The notes under the pieces: generated by a model
Told to the model about the DNA's origin: nothing
The model's database searches: none
Seen by the model: the letters and a program-made list of their open reading frames with translations, nothing else
Shown here: positions 25,310 to 35,616 of the stretch, one piece after another
Position numbering within the stretch: position 1 is the first letter of the stretch
Layout: each line of letters opens with the position of its first letter
NCBI GenBank assembly: GCA_902826165.1
Contig: CADEDV010000005.1
Location: 4,499-68,498 of the forward strand
Direction: 5' to 3'
Origin: an uncultured Bacteroidota bacterium
GTDB taxonomy: Bacteria > Bacteroidota > Bacteroidia > Chitinophagales > Chitinophagaceae
DNA: 64,000 nt
Program-made: the position numbers and the translations under genes

Positions 25310-26038
25310 TTATTGCTTTTTGCGCTGCCAGTCACGGTGATACAGGTTTCGTAATTTATCCTTGAATGCAGGTTCCACTATTTCTACAGGTACTGAATCA
25401 GCAGTAAGATCAAACCTGTATACCGCTTTTTCATCCTCCTCATCAAATATATTATCCTTATTGCTGTCTACTCTTACCAGCATGACCACAAGGTCCGAAT
25501 TCTCCACTACATACCAGTCAAAGAAATCACAACCTGGCGGCGATACCTGTTTTAGATTTCCCCCTTGCTTGTCTGTTACAAATAAATAGTTAGGGTCATC
25601 TCCATCCAGCCGGCCGTCTTCATTATTATCTGTAACCGTCAGGTTGAAAAACAGTTTGCTCTTCGATTTGAGTTTATCCCTTTGCTCCGGGTTATTATAT
25701 CCAAAATCATTGACCAGTAACTTCAGGGTATCACTTAATAAATGAGATTGGCCGTTTGCACTATTATAAAAAATAATATTCCAGTACATATTATAGGGCA
25801 CCTCTTTGTAATAATCTGATTTCCCTCTTTTCTCTGTCTCTCCCATAGCCAGGGGGAACATCAGCACCCCGGAAGAATCGATTTCTTCAAATTTACTGAT
25901 CTGCAGGTTGAGTTTACTCTGTGGACCGCTTGCTGCAACCACGGAATCAGTCCCGTCAGTTACAGGTTGTTCTTTACCTCCGGGCTTACCACAGGCTATC
26001 AACCCGTAGCAAAAGATCGCAGTTACAAATCTCTTCAT
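25310..26038 (-). CDS. Lipoprotein with two EF-hand-like loops, function unknown
   Basis: A 242-residue predicted lipoprotein (lipobox GLIACGKPG, Cys about residue 16). I do not recognise a family. Two acidic loops look like calcium sites: DNNEDGRLDGDD (about 136-147) and DSNKDNIFDEED (about 192-203), each with D, N/D and D at positions 1, 3, 5 and an acidic residue at 12. The rest reads as beta-rich. It is downstream of the alpha-2-macroglobulin gene on the same strand, but a strong terminator separates the two. It ends 11 bp from the end of the convergent L,D-transpeptidase gene. Confidence 0.75.
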   Translation of the reverse strand: MKRFVTAIFCYGLIACGKPGGKEQPVTDGTDSVVAASGPQSKLNLQISKFEEIDSSGVLMFPLAMGETEKRGKSDYYKEVPYNMYWNIIFYNSANGQSHLLSDTLKLLVNDFGYNNPEQRDKLKSKSKLFFNLTVTDNNEDGRLDGDDPNYLFVTDKQGGNLKQVSPPGCDFFDWYVVENSDLVVMLVRVDSNKDNIFDEEDEKAVYRFDLTADSVPVEIVEPAFKDKLRNLYHRDWQRKKQ

Positions 26039-26044
26039 ATCCTA

Positions 26045-26088
26045 AAATTAATAAAACAGTGATGCACTTTCAACGAGTGCACCACTGT
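26045..26088 (-). terminator. Terminator of the alpha-2-macroglobulin gene
   Basis: A 13-bp stem with one mismatch, acagtgatgcact (26056-26068) with agtgcaccactgt (26076-26088), has a 7-base loop. On the minus strand it is followed by TTTTATTAATTTT. It lies just after the stop at 26106. Confidence 0.85.
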
Positions 26089-26105
26089 CACAAAAAAATA
26101 AATTC

Positions 26106-29100
26106 CTATTGGGTCACTCTTATCAGCCCGGCACCATGATAGGAATGATATTCTCCATTGTACATCGCATCTGCACTTACCGGTCCCATTTTATACTGGC
26201 CGGGTGATACAGCACGAACCGCATAATAATAGGTCTGCTTGTTGTTATACGCATCTACAAAGAAATGGATACGGTCATCCCGCACATCCAGCGCTGTGGG
26301 TGATGCGGCATCCTTGATCCAATCCATACCCGGTATCTCTTTCGTTCTTGGATTCTCAATTTCAAAACCGGCAGGCAACAAGTCCGTGATCACCACGTTC
26401 TCAATAGCTGTTGAAAAAGATCTTTCGAGTGTAATACCAATAACGATCAAATCATTTTGTTTAAACGTATTGCCGGTAATAGGGTTACCAAAACGATCAT
26501 AGAACCGTTTTCTTACTTTCAGGTAACTGTCTTCTTCTTTGTAGGCACCGCTGGCACTGATACCTTCTGCCTGCCAGAAGAAATACAAACGGCCCGTTCC
26601 TTTTGTGCTGATCTCCACGTTTGTACCCCCCAATGCTTTCATATCACCCCTCCACTGGCCACCATCTACCTTAGCAATAGTTTTTCCATTCACTTTGATC
26701 TCAGCTGTAGCATCCGAGTTGTTAGCACTTCTTGCTAATTTACCCAGGGCAAGGAATGCAAAAGCTCTTTCTTGTGTACTTAACCACTGTCGTGTTTTTA
26801 GTTTATTACTGACATGCTGTGCCATTACCGGTACCTGTTTATTACCCGGATCAGCATCGATCAATGCATTCAACGCAATGGATTCATCCCTTACATCTGA
26901 GTAATAGCTGCCTCCTGTCTGCGGCACAGATTCTTCACCGGCAAAAGAAGATGGTAACATAGCAGTGAATGATTTCTTATCCCCCGCTGTTGCATACGCA
27001 GCAGATAAAAGATAACGGCTATCAAGGGCCAGTAATGCAGGATTGGCTTTGTAATAGTTCATAGACGGCACATTACTGCGGTTGGCTAAAGCCAGTACAT
27101 ATAAACCATAGGCCACTTCTTTCGGCGCTATCTTCTTATTCTGGTTCCGGTTGTAATAATAAGTGATCGTCTCTTTATTCTTCAGCCGGTTGTTGATATA
27201 GGTCAGCATGGTTTCAACCAAACCATTGTCCACATCAAAGCCTGCCTTTCTTGCTTCCAACAAGAAATGGGCTGAATAGATGGTAGCCCACCAGTCTTCA
27301 CGGCCTTCTCCATCCCATAAGGTAACAGCGCCATTATACAATTGCCGCATTTTGATTTTACGGATGGCTTCCAAAATATTTGTATTGGCGTTGATCTTAT
27401 TCTGCTTATTCAGTTGCATCAGGTCAGCCATATCACCATAATACAATTGCGGGAAAGCGGCAGAAACGGTTTGTTCCGTGCATCCATAAGGATATTGCAC
27501 CAGGAAGCGTAAATGATCACCCAATTCCAGTGCAGGAGAACGGCTTACTACTAAACTATAGTCACTGCTTCCCGTCATAAAATCACTTAACCCAATATTT
27601 ATTTTTTGCGAACTGCCTCCTGCTATTGAACCGCTGCCCGTTACTTTCTGCAAGGTAGATGGCGGACGAACGGAAATATCCGTAGCATCCGTAAATTTCT
27701 CACCTAATCCTTTCACTGTAACGGTTACTTTTGCCACACCGATGGATGGATTCGCCACCACACTAAATACGGCCCGGCCCTCACTTTTTGCATTCAGTGC
27801 AACAGTTTGACTGCTGCCTCCCACCACTTTTACTGCACCGTCCGTATTGATCGTTGCCGTTACACTGGTGGATTTATCGGTTGTATTACTTAATGTAACA
27901 GGAACATTGACCGTATCACCCGGGCTCAGGAATCTTGGTAAGGCAGTACTGATCACAATCGGATCAGCCACCGTCATGGTATTTTCTCCGCCACCAAAAC
28001 TTTGCCCTTTATAAGAAACCGCCATTAAACGCAACTCGCCACTGAACTGGGGAATATCGAATTCAAATTCTGCTTCACCGCTTCCATTGGCTTTCTTGAT
28101 TCCACTCCAGTAACTAACCACTTTCACCCGTTTCGCCGGCATCGGGTTCACTCTTTTTTCCATACTCAGCTCTCCGTCACCACCGGTGCTGCTCAGTTTT
28201 GCTCTTACTTCTGCAAACAATAAGGGATACAGATCAAAGGCCATCACCTGCAACGCTTTTTTCTGGTAGAAATAGTTATAGGGATCAGGTGTTTTAAAAT
28301 CACTAACCTGCAATACTCCGTTATCCACTGCAGCCAAAGTAACATAACTGCCCGGTGCAGCCTTCACTTTTACTTTCTGGTGAGTGCGGGAGCGAACTGA
28401 TTTTGAAGCCACAATCTCTACCGGAATTTTCCTGCTCTTCTCCTCCACTTTCACACTCTGGAAACCATGGGCCACTGTTAATGGAATATCGGAAACCTCA
28501 TGCGGTTTGATAAGCGTAGCGGTGATATACGCATTGGGAACATGATCACCGGACAATTTCAGATCAAGACTGGCGGTCCTGTTGCTCACTTCTATATACT
28601 GGTAGGAAACCACATGATCTGTTTCCACTGTTACCAGCATCTTACCACTAAACGGTGTCTTGAACAATGCTTTAACATTCTCTCCGGTGAAATACGATTT
28701 CTTATCCAGCTCAATCTCAATATTACCTTCATTGTTCACTTCAAAAGAACTGTTATCGCCACCCCAGCTGCCATAACTGTAAAAGCTTTTGCTTACATAA
28801 CTGTTAGCACCGGGACGATAGATCCTGATCTCGTAATCACCGGGTGATCTTGGCACATAAGAATAAACAGTATTAGCACCGATTGAATACTGGCTCTCGA
28901 TCATCAGTTTATCTTCCTTCTGTGATTCATACCTGAAATAACTACCGCTTTTAGTGAGCACTGTTCTGTATTCATGTTTGATCACTTCAATTCTTGCTGT
29001 TCCACTGGCGGCATTACCATCCTTGTTGACAGCAGCAAGTTGAAACTTCACCGCCTGGTTCAGCGGGTAATAATAGAACCAATCCCGTTTCACTCCAAAC

Positions 29101-31514
29101 AAAACATCCTGTGTAAATACATCAACAGAAGCAGCACGACTAACGGGTCTCCCGGTTTCATCAAATACAGTAGTGTAAAAATTCGTTTGCAGCACACCGG
29201 TATTCGCATAGGTGGCAGGTACTTCATATACTTCAGTGGCATTACCCTGTTCATCCGTTTTCCCTTCTTTCACCACTTTATCAAAGAAACTATTCTGGTT
29301 GGCCAGGCTGAAATCATAATCAGCAAATTTCTCAGGGGAAAAATATTTTTGCTTTACCTGTATCTCTGTTTCGTAATTCCGGTTGGCGGCAGGCGGGCCA
29401 AAGAAGTTGACCGCATTCACAGAGAGATTCGCCGATTCACCAGGGCGGAGAAAGGCTTTATCCAGTTTTGTACTGACCCGGATACGATCCGGTACAAATT
29501 CCTCGATCGAAAAATTCTTGGCTGCCAGCAATACGTCATTGGAAGTATAGACCTCTAATGTATAACTACCGGTAATGGCTGATGTGGCAATATCAATACT
29601 TCCCTCCACAGAGCCTTCTTCATTCAGGCTTTTCCGGAATGATTTCAGCTCCTTACCGTTCGGCATCAGGAATTTCATTTTTATCGGAATATCTCCCGGT
29701 GTTTTCCAGTCACGGTCACGGATAACAACAGAAAAATTCACTTTCTCCCCGGGGCGGTATATATTTCTTTCTGCATAGACAAATGCATCCAGTCCGCTGG
29801 GATTATTTCGTTTACCTCCCACTTCAAATCTTGAAGTATTCACCCTGGTATTACTAAATGGCAGGTAGTTGAAATCATCGGCTGTCTTTGCAATGATCAT
29901 GGCGGGTTTAAACCCACTGAACTCTTTTTTACTGTATGCTATCTCGGCCACGCCATCTGCGTTCGTAGCACCCGTACCGATCAGCTGGTTATTGTTAGAA
30001 TAAACGGATACATTCACCCCGTTTACCGGGTCTGCAGTTTTTAATGAATTAGTGAATACATAAATTTTATCCTGTCCTTCTTTGGCAATCAGGCCCAGGT
30101 CTGATAAAGAAATATAGCGGCTGTCTTTTACCCAATAATCTTCCGTTGACCGTATGACGATATGATAGACACCTTTAAAATCAGGCAGACGGTCTTCAAA
30201 CTGCGAGAAATTCAGTAAGCGGCCTGCTCCACTTTTGGGCAATGACCGGGTATCAATTTCTTTTTCATAGATCACATCCCCCAGCATAGCGTTTCCGCCA
30301 TAATCATCGTAGTAATCACCTTCATACTCGCCATCATAACTGGCATAGCTGGCTGATCTTGATTCCTGCGGGTAATAGCCATAACGTTGCGCCATCAGCA
30401 GGTTATTCTCATAAATTTTGGAAATGATCAGTTTTATCTTTGGCACATTGGTCAGTTTCACTTCAATATTCTTGCTCCCTTTCTTAGACAGGTAGACGGC
30501 TTTACTATTGGTGAAATTGATATTCGCCTCCAGTTGCCCGAAAGCAACACTCCCACTATAATCTTCTTTCAAAATGCCTCCAATTTTGCCCCGGAGGTTT
30601 TTGGCAATATTCAATGCATAACTTTTCTCCACATCAAACTTATCACTGCGAAGGAGGAAACCATTCTCCGTCAGTTCAACCGTGTAGGTCAGGTCCGGGT
30701 CAAATTTCACAAATGCCTTCAGGCTTTCATTGCCCAGTTGCTGGCTGGTGGACACCCTGACAACCCCTTCCGTACCGTCATGCTCTGCTTCTACATTTTG
30801 AATGGTGAGTACATACGGCGAAGGAATAGATAAAGAAGCCCTGATCGCTTCTGCCGTAGCATTCCTGCCCGATTCGGGTTTCAGTCCTTTGTCAATACTG
30901 ATCTTTGCATCAAGGTCTTTGTCTTCCTGCTTCAGGCCACTAAGGCGAAGCGATATTTTATTATCCGGTGACTGGGTTACGGCCGCATAATCAACTTTCC
31001 TTCCTTCCACTTCAATGGTCAGCTTGCCTTTCAGTTCTTCCGGGTTGATGCGGTAATTAAAGAAAAGGTCAACCTGCGGCACGGCGGAAGTGCTGGTCTC
31101 TCCGATCCAGGTGATTTGTGAATTATCCAGGGTAAGATCAGGCGTATGAAAACTAATATCATCCCCGCCTGATACGGTGTTGTATTTACTAAATTTTAAT
31201 ACAGCTTTGCCCACGGTCGCTTTATAGGTAGTGGCCGGGTTCAACGGCTGTGAAGGAGAAAACACCAGCTGATCAGGGCTTTCCCAGCGGAATTTACCGG
31301 GTATCGCAGGTTCAAAAGAAATATAGTCAGTAGAATCCCATGCATTGAGCATAGAATCTTTCACCAGCGATTGACTGAACCGAAAGGTAAGATTCCCGAG
31401 CTGGGGTACTTCGCCTTTTGCATTAGTATAAGAAAGACTAACGGCATTTTTGTTACAGGCAGATAAAAAAACAGCAACCACAAGCGTAGTTGCAAAGAGG
31501 AGTTTAATGCGCAT
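26106..31514 (-). CDS. Bacterial alpha-2-macroglobulin, thioester-containing lipoprotein
   Basis: A 1802-residue periplasmic protease trap. The ATG at 31514 gives MRIKLLFATTLVVAVFLSAC, a signal with lipobox (LSAC). A longer in-frame reading 75 codons upstream has no such signal and is rejected. Macroglobulin domains fill the N-terminal part (FRFSQSLVKDSM, PGKFRWESPDQLVFSPSQPL; later YAERNIYRPGEKVNFSVVIRD, the MG2-like entry). The alpha-2-M core is at about 1150-1250. The thioester motif YPYGCTEQTVSAA sits near residue 1345, so the covalent trap is intact. The helical thioester domain follows, then the receptor-binding-like end. In proteobacteria such proteins pair with PBP1C; here pbpC is divergent 300 bp away. 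Confidence 0.94.
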   Translation of the reverse strand: MRIKLLFATTLVVAVFLSACNKNAVSLSYTNAKGEVPQLGNLTFRFSQSLVKDSMLNAWDSTDYISFEPAIPGKFRWESPDQLVFSPSQPLNPATTYKATVGKAVLKFSKYNTVSGGDDISFHTPDLTLDNSQITWIGETSTSAVPQVDLFFNYRINPEELKGKLTIEVEGRKVDYAAVTQSPDNKISLRLSGLKQEDKDLDAKISIDKGLKPESGRNATAEAIRASLSIPSPYVLTIQNVEAEHDGTEGVVRVSTSQQLGNESLKAFVKFDPDLTYTVELTENGFLLRSDKFDVEKSYALNIAKNLRGKIGGILKEDYSGSVAFGQLEANINFTNSKAVYLSKKGSKNIEVKLTNVPKIKLIISKIYENNLLMAQRYGYYPQESRSASYASYDGEYEGDYYDDYGGNAMLGDVIYEKEIDTRSLPKSGAGRLLNFSQFEDRLPDFKGVYHIVIRSTEDYWVKDSRYISLSDLGLIAKEGQDKIYVFTNSLKTADPVNGVNVSVYSNNNQLIGTGATNADGVAEIAYSKKEFSGFKPAMIIAKTADDFNYLPFSNTRVNTSRFEVGGKRNNPSGLDAFVYAERNIYRPGEKVNFSVVIRDRDWKTPGDIPIKMKFLMPNGKELKSFRKSLNEEGSVEGSIDIATSAITGSYTLEVYTSNDVLLAAKNFSIEEFVPDRIRVSTKLDKAFLRPGESANLSVNAVNFFGPPAANRNYETEIQVKQKYFSPEKFADYDFSLANQNSFFDKVVKEGKTDEQGNATEVYEVPATYANTGVLQTNFYTTVFDETGRPVSRAASVDVFTQDVLFGVKRDWFYYYPLNQAVKFQLAAVNKDGNAASGTARIEVIKHEYRTVLTKSGSYFRYESQKEDKLMIESQYSIGANTVYSYVPRSPGDYEIRIYRPGANSYVSKSFYSYGSWGGDNSSFEVNNEGNIEIELDKKSYFTGENVKALFKTPFSGKMLVTVETDHVVSYQYIEVSNRTASLDLKLSGDHVPNAYITATLIKPHEVSDIPLTVAHGFQSVKVEEKSRKIPVEIVASKSVRSRTHQKVKVKAAPGSYVTLAAVDNGVLQVSDFKTPDPYNYFYQKKALQVMAFDLYPLLFAEVRAKLSSTGGDGELSMEKRVNPMPAKRVKVVSYWSGIKKANGSGEAEFEFDIPQFSGELRLMAVSYKGQSFGGGENTMTVADPIVISTALPRFLSPGDTVNVPVTLSNTTDKSTSVTATINTDGAVKVVGGSSQTVALNAKSEGRAVFSVVANPSIGVAKVTVTVKGLGEKFTDATDISVRPPSTLQKVTGSGSIAGGSSQKINIGLSDFMTGSSDYSLVVSRSPALELGDHLRFLVQYPYGCTEQTVSAAFPQLYYGDMADLMQLNKQNKINANTNILEAIRKIKMRQLYNGAVTLWDGEGREDWWATIYSAHFLLEARKAGFDVDNGLVETMLTYINNRLKNKETITYYYNRNQNKKIAPKEVAYGLYVLALANRSNVPSMNYYKANPALLALDSRYLLSAAYATAGDKKSFTAMLPSSFAGEESVPQTGGSYYSDVRDESIALNALIDADPGNKQVPVMAQHVSNKLKTRQWLSTQERAFAFLALGKLARSANNSDATAEIKVNGKTIAKVDGGQWRGDMKALGGTNVEISTKGTGRLYFFWQAEGISASGAYKEEDSYLKVRKRFYDRFGNPITGNTFKQNDLIVIGITLERSFSTAIENVVITDLLPAGFEIENPRTKEIPGMDWIKDAASPTALDVRDDRIHFFVDAYNNKQTYYYAVRAVSPGQYKMGPVSADAMYNGEYHSYHGAGLIRVTQ

Positions 31515-31814
31515 ACAGGTTTGGTTAAATGGTCTGATTATTAAACGAGAAGTTAAAGAAATTTGATGAACCAAAAAATTTGGCCCTGTTTTCTTTTTAC
31601 ACAAAAAGAAAACTGAATTTAGTGTGGTTGAAACAGCTAAGGAGGAATATCTTTCGTGGGGCGGGACAGGTCTGAGATGTCCATACAGGTTGAAGGGAAT
31701 TTGAACCGAAAGATAGTTAGCAGCAAAGTTGTTTTGCAAATAAAAGAATATAAATGTTTGTTAAGTGCATAAAAGCAGGTACAGAAACCGTAACCGCCCG
31801 TAACTGATTAATAA
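31515..31814. other. Divergent intergenic region with a perfect AT-rich inverted repeat
   Basis: 300 bp between the alpha-2-macroglobulin and pbpC starts. It holds a perfect 11-bp inverted repeat, gttttcttttt (31588-31598) and aaaaagaaaac (31603-31613), with a 4-base centre, and a smaller palindrome ccaaaaaatttgg (31571-31583). I find no clear TAnnTTTG element for either gene and no credible small gene. The repeats could be operators for coordinated control of the pair. Confidence 0.5.
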
Positions 31815-34142
31815 GTGAAATTAAGTTTCCGCATAACTAAAAGAGGGGTGTTGAAGTTTTTTAAACGCCTGGGGATTTTCATCCTCAGTATTATCCTGCT
31901 TTTCTTTTTACTCAACTGGATCTTCCCATTACCCGACAAGATCGAATATTCCAGCATTATCACCGACAGTAAAGGTGAAGTGGTGAACGCCTACCTGACC
32001 AGCGACCAGAAATGGAGAATGAAAACAGAACTGGAAGAAATATCTCCTCTTTTGCGAAAGACGATCATTGCCAAAGAAGATAAGTATTTCTATTCCCATC
32101 CCGGTGTTAATCCTGTTGCCGTGGGCAGGGCTTTGTTCAAGAATATTTTCCGGATGAAAACTACGTCTGGTGCCAGCACCATCACCATGCAGGTAGCAAG
32201 AGCCATGGAACACCGGCCCCGGAATCTTTTAAGTAAGTTCATCGAAACATTCCGGGCTTTCCAGCTGGAATTGAAATATGATAAGGATGAGATACTGCAA
32301 TTATACCTGAACCTTGTGCCCTACGGTGGCAACATTGAAGGGGTTAAATCTGCTTCCATCCTTTATTTTAAAAAGAACCCGGATCATTTATCGCTGGCAG
32401 AAATAACGGCACTGAGCATTATTCCCAACCGGCCATCTTCATTGGTGATCGGTAAAACTAATGACCGGATCGTGGAGGAAAGAAACCGGTGGTTGCAGAA
32501 GTTTGCTGAAGACAAGGTTTTTACAACCAAAGAAATTGAAGATGCGCTGGCAGAACCGCTCACGGCTACCCGGGGAACAGTACCTCACTATATCCCGCAC
32601 CTGGCATATAAACTCAAACGACAAGGAAGTTCAATTATTAAAACCAATATTGAACTAAACACCCAACTGAAAACAGAAAAGATAGTAGAGGACTATGTCC
32701 GCAGCCAGCGGCTGAAGAATATCAAAAACGCAGCGGTCATCATCATCGATAATAAAACACACAAGGTGATCAGTTATCTCGGCTCCTCTAATTTCAACGA
32801 TACCGTTGATGGCGGCCAGGTGAATGGCGCAGCAGCTGTGCGGCAGCCTGGCAGTACGTTGAAACCGCTGCTTTATGCCCTGTGCTTTGATGAGGGCTTG
32901 CTGACACCAAAATCCGTACTCACGGATGTGGCCGTAAATTATGAAGGCTATGCCCCGGAGAATTATGATGAAAAATTCAATGGCTATGTCACAGTAGAAT
33001 ATGCCCTCGAACATTCATTAAACATACCAGCAGTCAAATCGCTGAAATTACTGGGTCATGAAAAGCTGATCCAAAAACTGGGCACTTGTAATTTCAAACA
33101 AATACAGAAAGATCAGCGAAAACTTGGCTTATCCATGATACTGGGCGGTTGTGGTACTTCCCTGGAAGAATTAACCGGCCTATTCTCCTCATTTGCCAAT
33201 AATGGTATCTATATCTCCCCCTCTTTTCTGCAAACTGATACTATCCTTAGAAAAAATACCGTCATCAGCCCGGCGGCGAATTATATGGTCAACGAGATAT
33301 TGTCCAAAGTGAACCGCCCGGATTTTCCGTTGAACTGGACAGCAACGGAAAGAATGCCCAAGATCGCCTGGAAAACAGGAACGAGCTATGGTCGCAGGGA
33401 TGCCTGGAGTATCGGCTATAATAAAAACTATACGGTGGGTGTGTGGGTGGGAAATTTTTCTGGCGTGGGTGTGGCCGACCTGAGTGGTGCCCATATAGCA
33501 ACACCTTTATTATTCAAGATCTTTAATACGATAGACTATGATAGCGATGAAGAATGGTTCACCCAGCCTAAGGATGCTGACATACGACAGGTGTGCAGTG
33601 AAACCGGGTTGCTGCCAGCATTTCATTGCACTAACCTGGCTACCGATTATTTTATTCCTTTGATATCTTCCACCAAAACCTGCGACAACCGGCAGGAGAT
33701 CATGATCAGCCCGGATGAGAAGATATCTTATTGTAAAAGCTGTGCACCCGAAACCGGGTATAAGAAGAAATGGTATAAAGTGATCGAACCCGATATGCAG
33801 GCCTGGATGGAAGAGAACCGGATCGTATTTGAAAAAATACCGCCCCATAACCCGGACTGTGAACTGATCTTTAAAGGCAATGCACCCATTATCAACTCAC
33901 CGGTGAACGGAACCGAATACCTGATCAGTAAAAAGAATAAAGAGCCGTTACAACTGGTCTGCAAAACAGCCAATGATGTCAGTAAAGTCTACTGGTATAT
34001 CAATAATAAATTTTACAAGAGCTGCAATGCCGGCGAAAAACAATTCTTTATCCCCGAAGAAGGCCCGGTAAAAATTTCCTGTACGGATGATAAGGGAAGA
34101 AACAGGGATATTAAGATCACGGTGAAGTATGTAAATCTCTAA
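31815..34142 (+). CDS. pbpC: Penicillin-binding protein 1C
   Basis: A 775-residue bifunctional peptidoglycan synthase in the inner membrane. The start is GTG at 31815; no ATG precedes it. One membrane segment (about 17-38: LGIFILSIILLFFLLNWIF) leads to the glycosyltransferase domain (about 55-225) with catalytic EDKYFYSHPGVNP and TTSGASTITMQVAR. The transpeptidase domain (about 300-570) has QPGSTLKPLLYAL (active serine near 346) and KTGTSYGRRDAW. The C-terminal PBP1C-specific domain is at about 690-775 (GNAPIINSPVNGTEYLISKK). Length and order match PBP1C. It overlaps the end of the convergent amine oxidase gene by 4 bases. Confidence 0.95.
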   Translation: MKLSFRITKRGVLKFFKRLGIFILSIILLFFLLNWIFPLPDKIEYSSIITDSKGEVVNAYLTSDQKWRMKTELEEISPLLRKTIIAKEDKYFYSHPGVNPVAVGRALFKNIFRMKTTSGASTITMQVARAMEHRPRNLLSKFIETFRAFQLELKYDKDEILQLYLNLVPYGGNIEGVKSASILYFKKNPDHLSLAEITALSIIPNRPSSLVIGKTNDRIVEERNRWLQKFAEDKVFTTKEIEDALAEPLTATRGTVPHYIPHLAYKLKRQGSSIIKTNIELNTQLKTEKIVEDYVRSQRLKNIKNAAVIIIDNKTHKVISYLGSSNFNDTVDGGQVNGAAAVRQPGSTLKPLLYALCFDEGLLTPKSVLTDVAVNYEGYAPENYDEKFNGYVTVEYALEHSLNIPAVKSLKLLGHEKLIQKLGTCNFKQIQKDQRKLGLSMILGGCGTSLEELTGLFSSFANNGIYISPSFLQTDTILRKNTVISPAANYMVNEILSKVNRPDFPLNWTATERMPKIAWKTGTSYGRRDAWSIGYNKNYTVGVWVGNFSGVGVADLSGAHIATPLLFKIFNTIDYDSDEEWFTQPKDADIRQVCSETGLLPAFHCTNLATDYFIPLISSTKTCDNRQEIMISPDEKISYCKSCAPETGYKKKWYKVIEPDMQAWMEENRIVFEKIPPHNPDCELIFKGNAPIINSPVNGTEYLISKKNKEPLQLVCKTANDVSKVYWYINNKFYKSCNAGEKQFFIPEEGPVKISCTDDKGRNRDIKITVKYVNL

Positions 34143-35500
34143 ATTTTCTGAGCAGCATCTTCTCCTGTATTAATCGCTCCTTCCATAAAACCCTGCCAGT
34201 CGGCCAGGTGTTCCCCGGCAAAATGCGTATGGATATGCGACCGGCTTAAAATCTTCCGTACCGGGAACCACTGCCCCTTTCCATACAATGCATAGGCACC
34301 ATGTGAGAACTGATCATTTCCCCAATAATAATTGGTTTGTTTTTCCAGCAATGCTTTTACATCACCAAAATGTGGTTGTAGTGTCTGTTGGATCATGTTG
34401 GCCTTCCATTCGTCAGTTTGATTGGCCACCACCGCCGCTTTTTCCCCGATCGTATATGAGATTAATACACCTTTCTTTGATTGTTGATTCTTGGTGGCAT
34501 GATAAAAATAGTGAGGCGACTGGTCGGTAACCATATCAAAACTTTCGTCCTTCCAGAATCTTTCGGTGAAGAGCAAAGGGTTTTTATTGATCCTTGCATA
34601 TTGTAATTCATTCATAGCATTAACCTGGTCTGTTGGCAAACCCGGCTCCCATTTGATCTTTTTCACGGCAAAAGTAGGTGCGGTACAAATGATCTTATCT
34701 GCTGTAAAGGACTGCCCATTATCACAATAAACTTTCACGGCACCCTTTGTGTTTTGCACGACCCGGTTCACTGCATGTTCCAGTTTGATCTTATCCATTC
34801 CAATTCTATCAGCAATCCTATTTGCCAGCAAACTGTTACCACCTTTTATCTTCAGATCCATTTCATTTTTCTCACTGCTTTCTGCATATTCAGCGAGTGC
34901 TGCAAAAGCAGACACACTACGGATCGTTTCGCCGAAATCGGTACTGTCTAATAATTCCCGCAGGTCAAGGTCCCTGCCTTCACAGCCATTATTGACCAGG
35001 TAACGCCACCAGTCCATTTTATCAATGGCCTTTTGCTGGGCCTCTGTCAGTTTCGGGTAATTATCGATCAATGCCTGGAATTTCTTTTTCCAGCCTTCGC
35101 TATAATCCCATTCTCCATTCTTATAATACTTACCCTGGTAAATAAGATGTGACTCAAACTGGTTGTTCTCAAGTGTTAAGCCCAATTCTCCACACAAGTC
35201 ATGCAGCCGGTGATGAGAATTGCCCACCCATTCTGCTCCCAGTTCAATCACCAGGTTTTCTTTCTCATCTATCGTATGAGAAAATACCCGGCCACTGATC
35301 CTGTTTCTTGCTTCAAGGATAATAAAGTCAATTTTCTTTTCATGCAGGTATTTAGCCGCTGCCAGTCCGGCAAAACCAGCCCCGATAATAATGACTTTGG
35401 GTTTTACCGGGATAAAAAAATTACTGAATGAAGAAGAAGACATCAGAATGCCGCCGGTGGCCAGCGAAGTTTCTCTAAGGAACTGCCTGCGTGAACTCAT
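34139..35500 (-). CDS. Tat-exported flavin amine oxidase
   Basis: A 453-residue FAD enzyme of the monoamine oxidase family. The N-terminus carries a twin-arginine signal (SSRRQFLRETSLATGG), fitting export of a folded flavoprotein, and tatA lies in this window at 58833. The Rossmann motif IIIGAGFAGLAAAKYL (about 37-52) and EARNRISGR (about 62-70) bind FAD. ELGAEWVG and the C-terminal HFAGEHLADWQGFMEGA (about 427-443) complete the flavin site. The amine or amino-acid substrate is unknown. Neighbours do not help: pbpC converges on it and a DUF2807 gene lies downstream of a terminator. Confidence 0.9.
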   Translation of the reverse strand: MSSRRQFLRETSLATGGILMSSSSFSNFFIPVKPKVIIIGAGFAGLAAAKYLHEKKIDFIILEARNRISGRVFSHTIDEKENLVIELGAEWVGNSHHRLHDLCGELGLTLENNQFESHLIYQGKYYKNGEWDYSEGWKKKFQALIDNYPKLTEAQQKAIDKMDWWRYLVNNGCEGRDLDLRELLDSTDFGETIRSVSAFAALAEYAESSEKNEMDLKIKGGNSLLANRIADRIGMDKIKLEHAVNRVVQNTKGAVKVYCDNGQSFTADKIICTAPTFAVKKIKWEPGLPTDQVNAMNELQYARINKNPLLFTERFWKDESFDMVTDQSPHYFYHATKNQQSKKGVLISYTIGEKAAVVANQTDEWKANMIQQTLQPHFGDVKALLEKQTNYYWGNDQFSHGAYALYGKGQWFPVRKILSRSHIHTHFAGEHLADWQGFMEGAINTGEDAAQKI

Positions 35501-35568
35501 AAGAAGGATTTTGATTGCTGTAAGTTCTGGAATTTGTTTTAATCAACCAATACTTCCAACGGCAATAA

Positions 35569-35589
35569 TAAAAAAGCCCCTCGCGGGGC
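35569..35589 (-). terminator. Terminator of the DUF2807 gene
   Basis: gcccc (35576-35580) and ggggc (35585-35589) form a GC-rich stem with loop tcgc, followed on the minus strand by six T. It lies 28 bp after the DUF2807 stop and before the amine oxidase start. Confidence 0.88.
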
Positions 35590-35616
35590 TTCACTATTTT
35601 CGATAAAAAATTATTT

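Noticed and set aside
31515-31739. Longer N-terminus of the alpha-2-macroglobulin
   Set aside because: 75 extra codons have no conserved sequence and place the lipoprotein signal inside the protein. ATG at 31514 is correct.
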